Source: Orientallactaga sibirica
Lineage: Eukaryota; Chordata; Mammalia; Rodentia; Dipodidae
Length of the DNA: 64,000 bases
NCBI GenBank assembly: GCA_036365145.1
Contig: JAEOAD010002712.1
Coordinates: forward strand, 2,003,001 to 2,067,000
Reading direction: 5' to 3'
Shown here: one piece after another, positions 63,094-64,000 of the stretch
Position numbering within the stretch: position 1 is the stretch's first letter
Layout: the number at the start of each line of letters is the position of its first letter
Made by a program: the position numbers and the translations under genes
The notes under the pieces: model-generated
The model's input: the letters and a program-made list of their open reading frames with translations, nothing else
What the model was told of the DNA's origin: nothing
The model's database searches: none

Positions 63094-63687
63094 AACCAAA
63101 TAAATAATTTTTTTTAAAAGAAGTCTTTGCATTTCACTGTTGTGATATTGTGGTTTATAATTGGTCTTTGGCCCTGCTTCCTGGTACACATTGTTTTGGA
63201 ATGTGAACTATTTGTTTGCTTTTTGTACCTGGTTCGTGGCACATATCTGACAAGACAGTCAGAATCTCTTAAGTTCTGATTACCTTTTCGTATATTAATA
63301 GTAGGACTTACGGCAGGGCTTCTTCATCGGGGCCTGGCTGCCAGGAAACCAACCATTGCTTTAGAGGACAATAACTTTCAGTCTCTTCCCAAACTGCAAA
63401 TGAAGGAGGAGGTGCTGGAAGCTAAACTGACTGTCAATGGCCAATGATACAGGCAGTCATACGTCAGTAAGCCTTCACCAAAGCTGAAAGAGGGTCCCAG
63501 AAGCCCTGGATTGTTGAGCACAGGAAGAGTTTGGGGGAGGCAGGGAGGAGTGGGCACAGATGCTCACTCCCTTCCTCCCTGTCTCCTCTTTCTGGCTGTT
63601 CATCTGGAAACTGTGTAATGTTGACATTAGCTAAGGCCTATGCACACCTGGACACAACGTCCTCAAAAAAAAAAAAATCCTTAAGTT
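63094..63687. other. Intergenic sequence, possible ancient LTR
   Basis: GACTGTCAATGGCCAATGATAC, TAAGCCTTCACCAAAGC and CTGGCTGTTCATCTGGAAAC recall an old mammalian ERV LTR type. The family is uncertain. No exon seen. Confidence 0.35.
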
Positions 63688-63880
63688 GGGCTGGGGAGAT
63701 GGCTCAGCGATTGAGGTGCTTGCCTGCAAAGCCTAACAACCCGGGGTTCAGTTCCCCAGTACCCATGTAAAGGCAGATGCACATGCATCTGGAGTCTATT
63801 TGCAGTGGCTGGAGGCCCCGGGGCACCCATTCTCTCTATCTCTTCTCTATCTCTCTCTGCTTGAAAATAAATAAATAATA
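63688..63880 (+). mobile_element. tRNA-derived SINE, type I
   Basis: GGGCTGGGGAGATGGCTCAGC head, internal deletion after GATGCACATG, AAATAAATAAATAAT tail. Confidence 0.9.
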
Positions 63881-63881
63881 C

Positions 63882-64000
63882 TTTTTTTTTTTGGAGAGAG
63901 ACAGAGAGAGGGAGAGGAAGACAGATAGAGATGGGCGCACCAGCAGCCTCTCAGCTGCTGCAAACAAAATCCAGATGTGTGCACCCCTTTGTGGTCAAGT
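63882..64000 (-). mobile_element. tRNA-derived SINE, type II, cut by window end
   Basis: GGAGAGAGACAGAGAGAG, GATGGGCGCACCAGCAGCC and GTGTGCACCCCTTTGTGGTC. Tail-to-tail with the copy before it. Confidence 0.85.

Larger units (their letters stand above)
33401..64000. other. Probable intergenic region upstream of Rps6kc1
   Basis: No exon with plausible splice signals or recognisable protein was found. In human the neighbour on this side is ANGEL2, divergently transcribed, roughly 35 kb away. If synteny holds, its promoter lies just beyond the right edge. That is inference. Confidence 0.55.

Overview
This window is rodent nuclear DNA, and nearly all of it is interspersed repeats. The evidence is dense 7SL-derived B1 SINEs, B4/ID-type SINEs, L1 3' ends, MaLR-type LTRs, a typical mammalian CpG island and spliced exons. 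The most abundant SINE is a roughly 200 bp tRNA-derived element with an intact Pol III B box, a body containing GCCAGATGCACAAGGTGGC, a CT-rich stretch and an AAATAAATAAA tail. It is not the murine B2 consensus. I infer a non-murid myodont, possibly a jerboa (Dipodidae). That is a guess from repeat style, not a proven identification.

The only protein-coding gene I can support is Rps6kc1 (PX-domain, MIT-domain, S6-kinase-like protein) on the minus strand. Its CpG island and first coding exon lie at about 32.8-33.4 kb. Exon 1 codes for 35 residues starting at 33056 and ends at a GTGAGT donor. The 36-nt second exon (VVSRRNPEDVQE) is at 2155-2190, between a clean acceptor and donor. Intron 1 is therefore about 30.8 kb (2191-32951), and 1-2154 is the start of intron 2. 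The rest of the gene lies to the left of the window.

From about 33.4 to 64 kb I see no exon. This is probably the intergenic space upstream of Rps6kc1. In human the next gene on that side is ANGEL2, in divergent orientation, and it is not visible here.

Repeats, by class. tRNA-derived SINEs occur as type I (B box, then GCCAGATGCACAAGG) and type II (longer, with CCTGCCTCCTAAG and a GCGCAATGCCGCAC...CCACAAGGGGGCGC block). B1 occurs in both orientations. L1 is present as a 2.8 kb internally deleted copy (16.56-19.34 kb), an old SINE-riddled copy (40.8-46.1 kb) and several 3'-UTR-only pieces. LTR elements are mostly MaLR/ERVL-like solo LTRs, with two complete non-autonomous elements: 50591-52569 on plus and 22031-24205 on minus. 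One ERVK-like solo LTR sits at 44692-45572.

Most notable observations: the Rps6kc1 exon pair; a complete MaLR-like element with a 5-bp target duplication inside a B1; type II SINEs carrying CTCF-like motifs; a B1/tRNA-SINE mosaic at 59.8 kb; and an opposite-strand L1-in-L1 insertion with a 17-bp target duplication. I found no undescribed gene system. SINE and LTR boundaries are good to about 10 bp unless a target duplication is stated.
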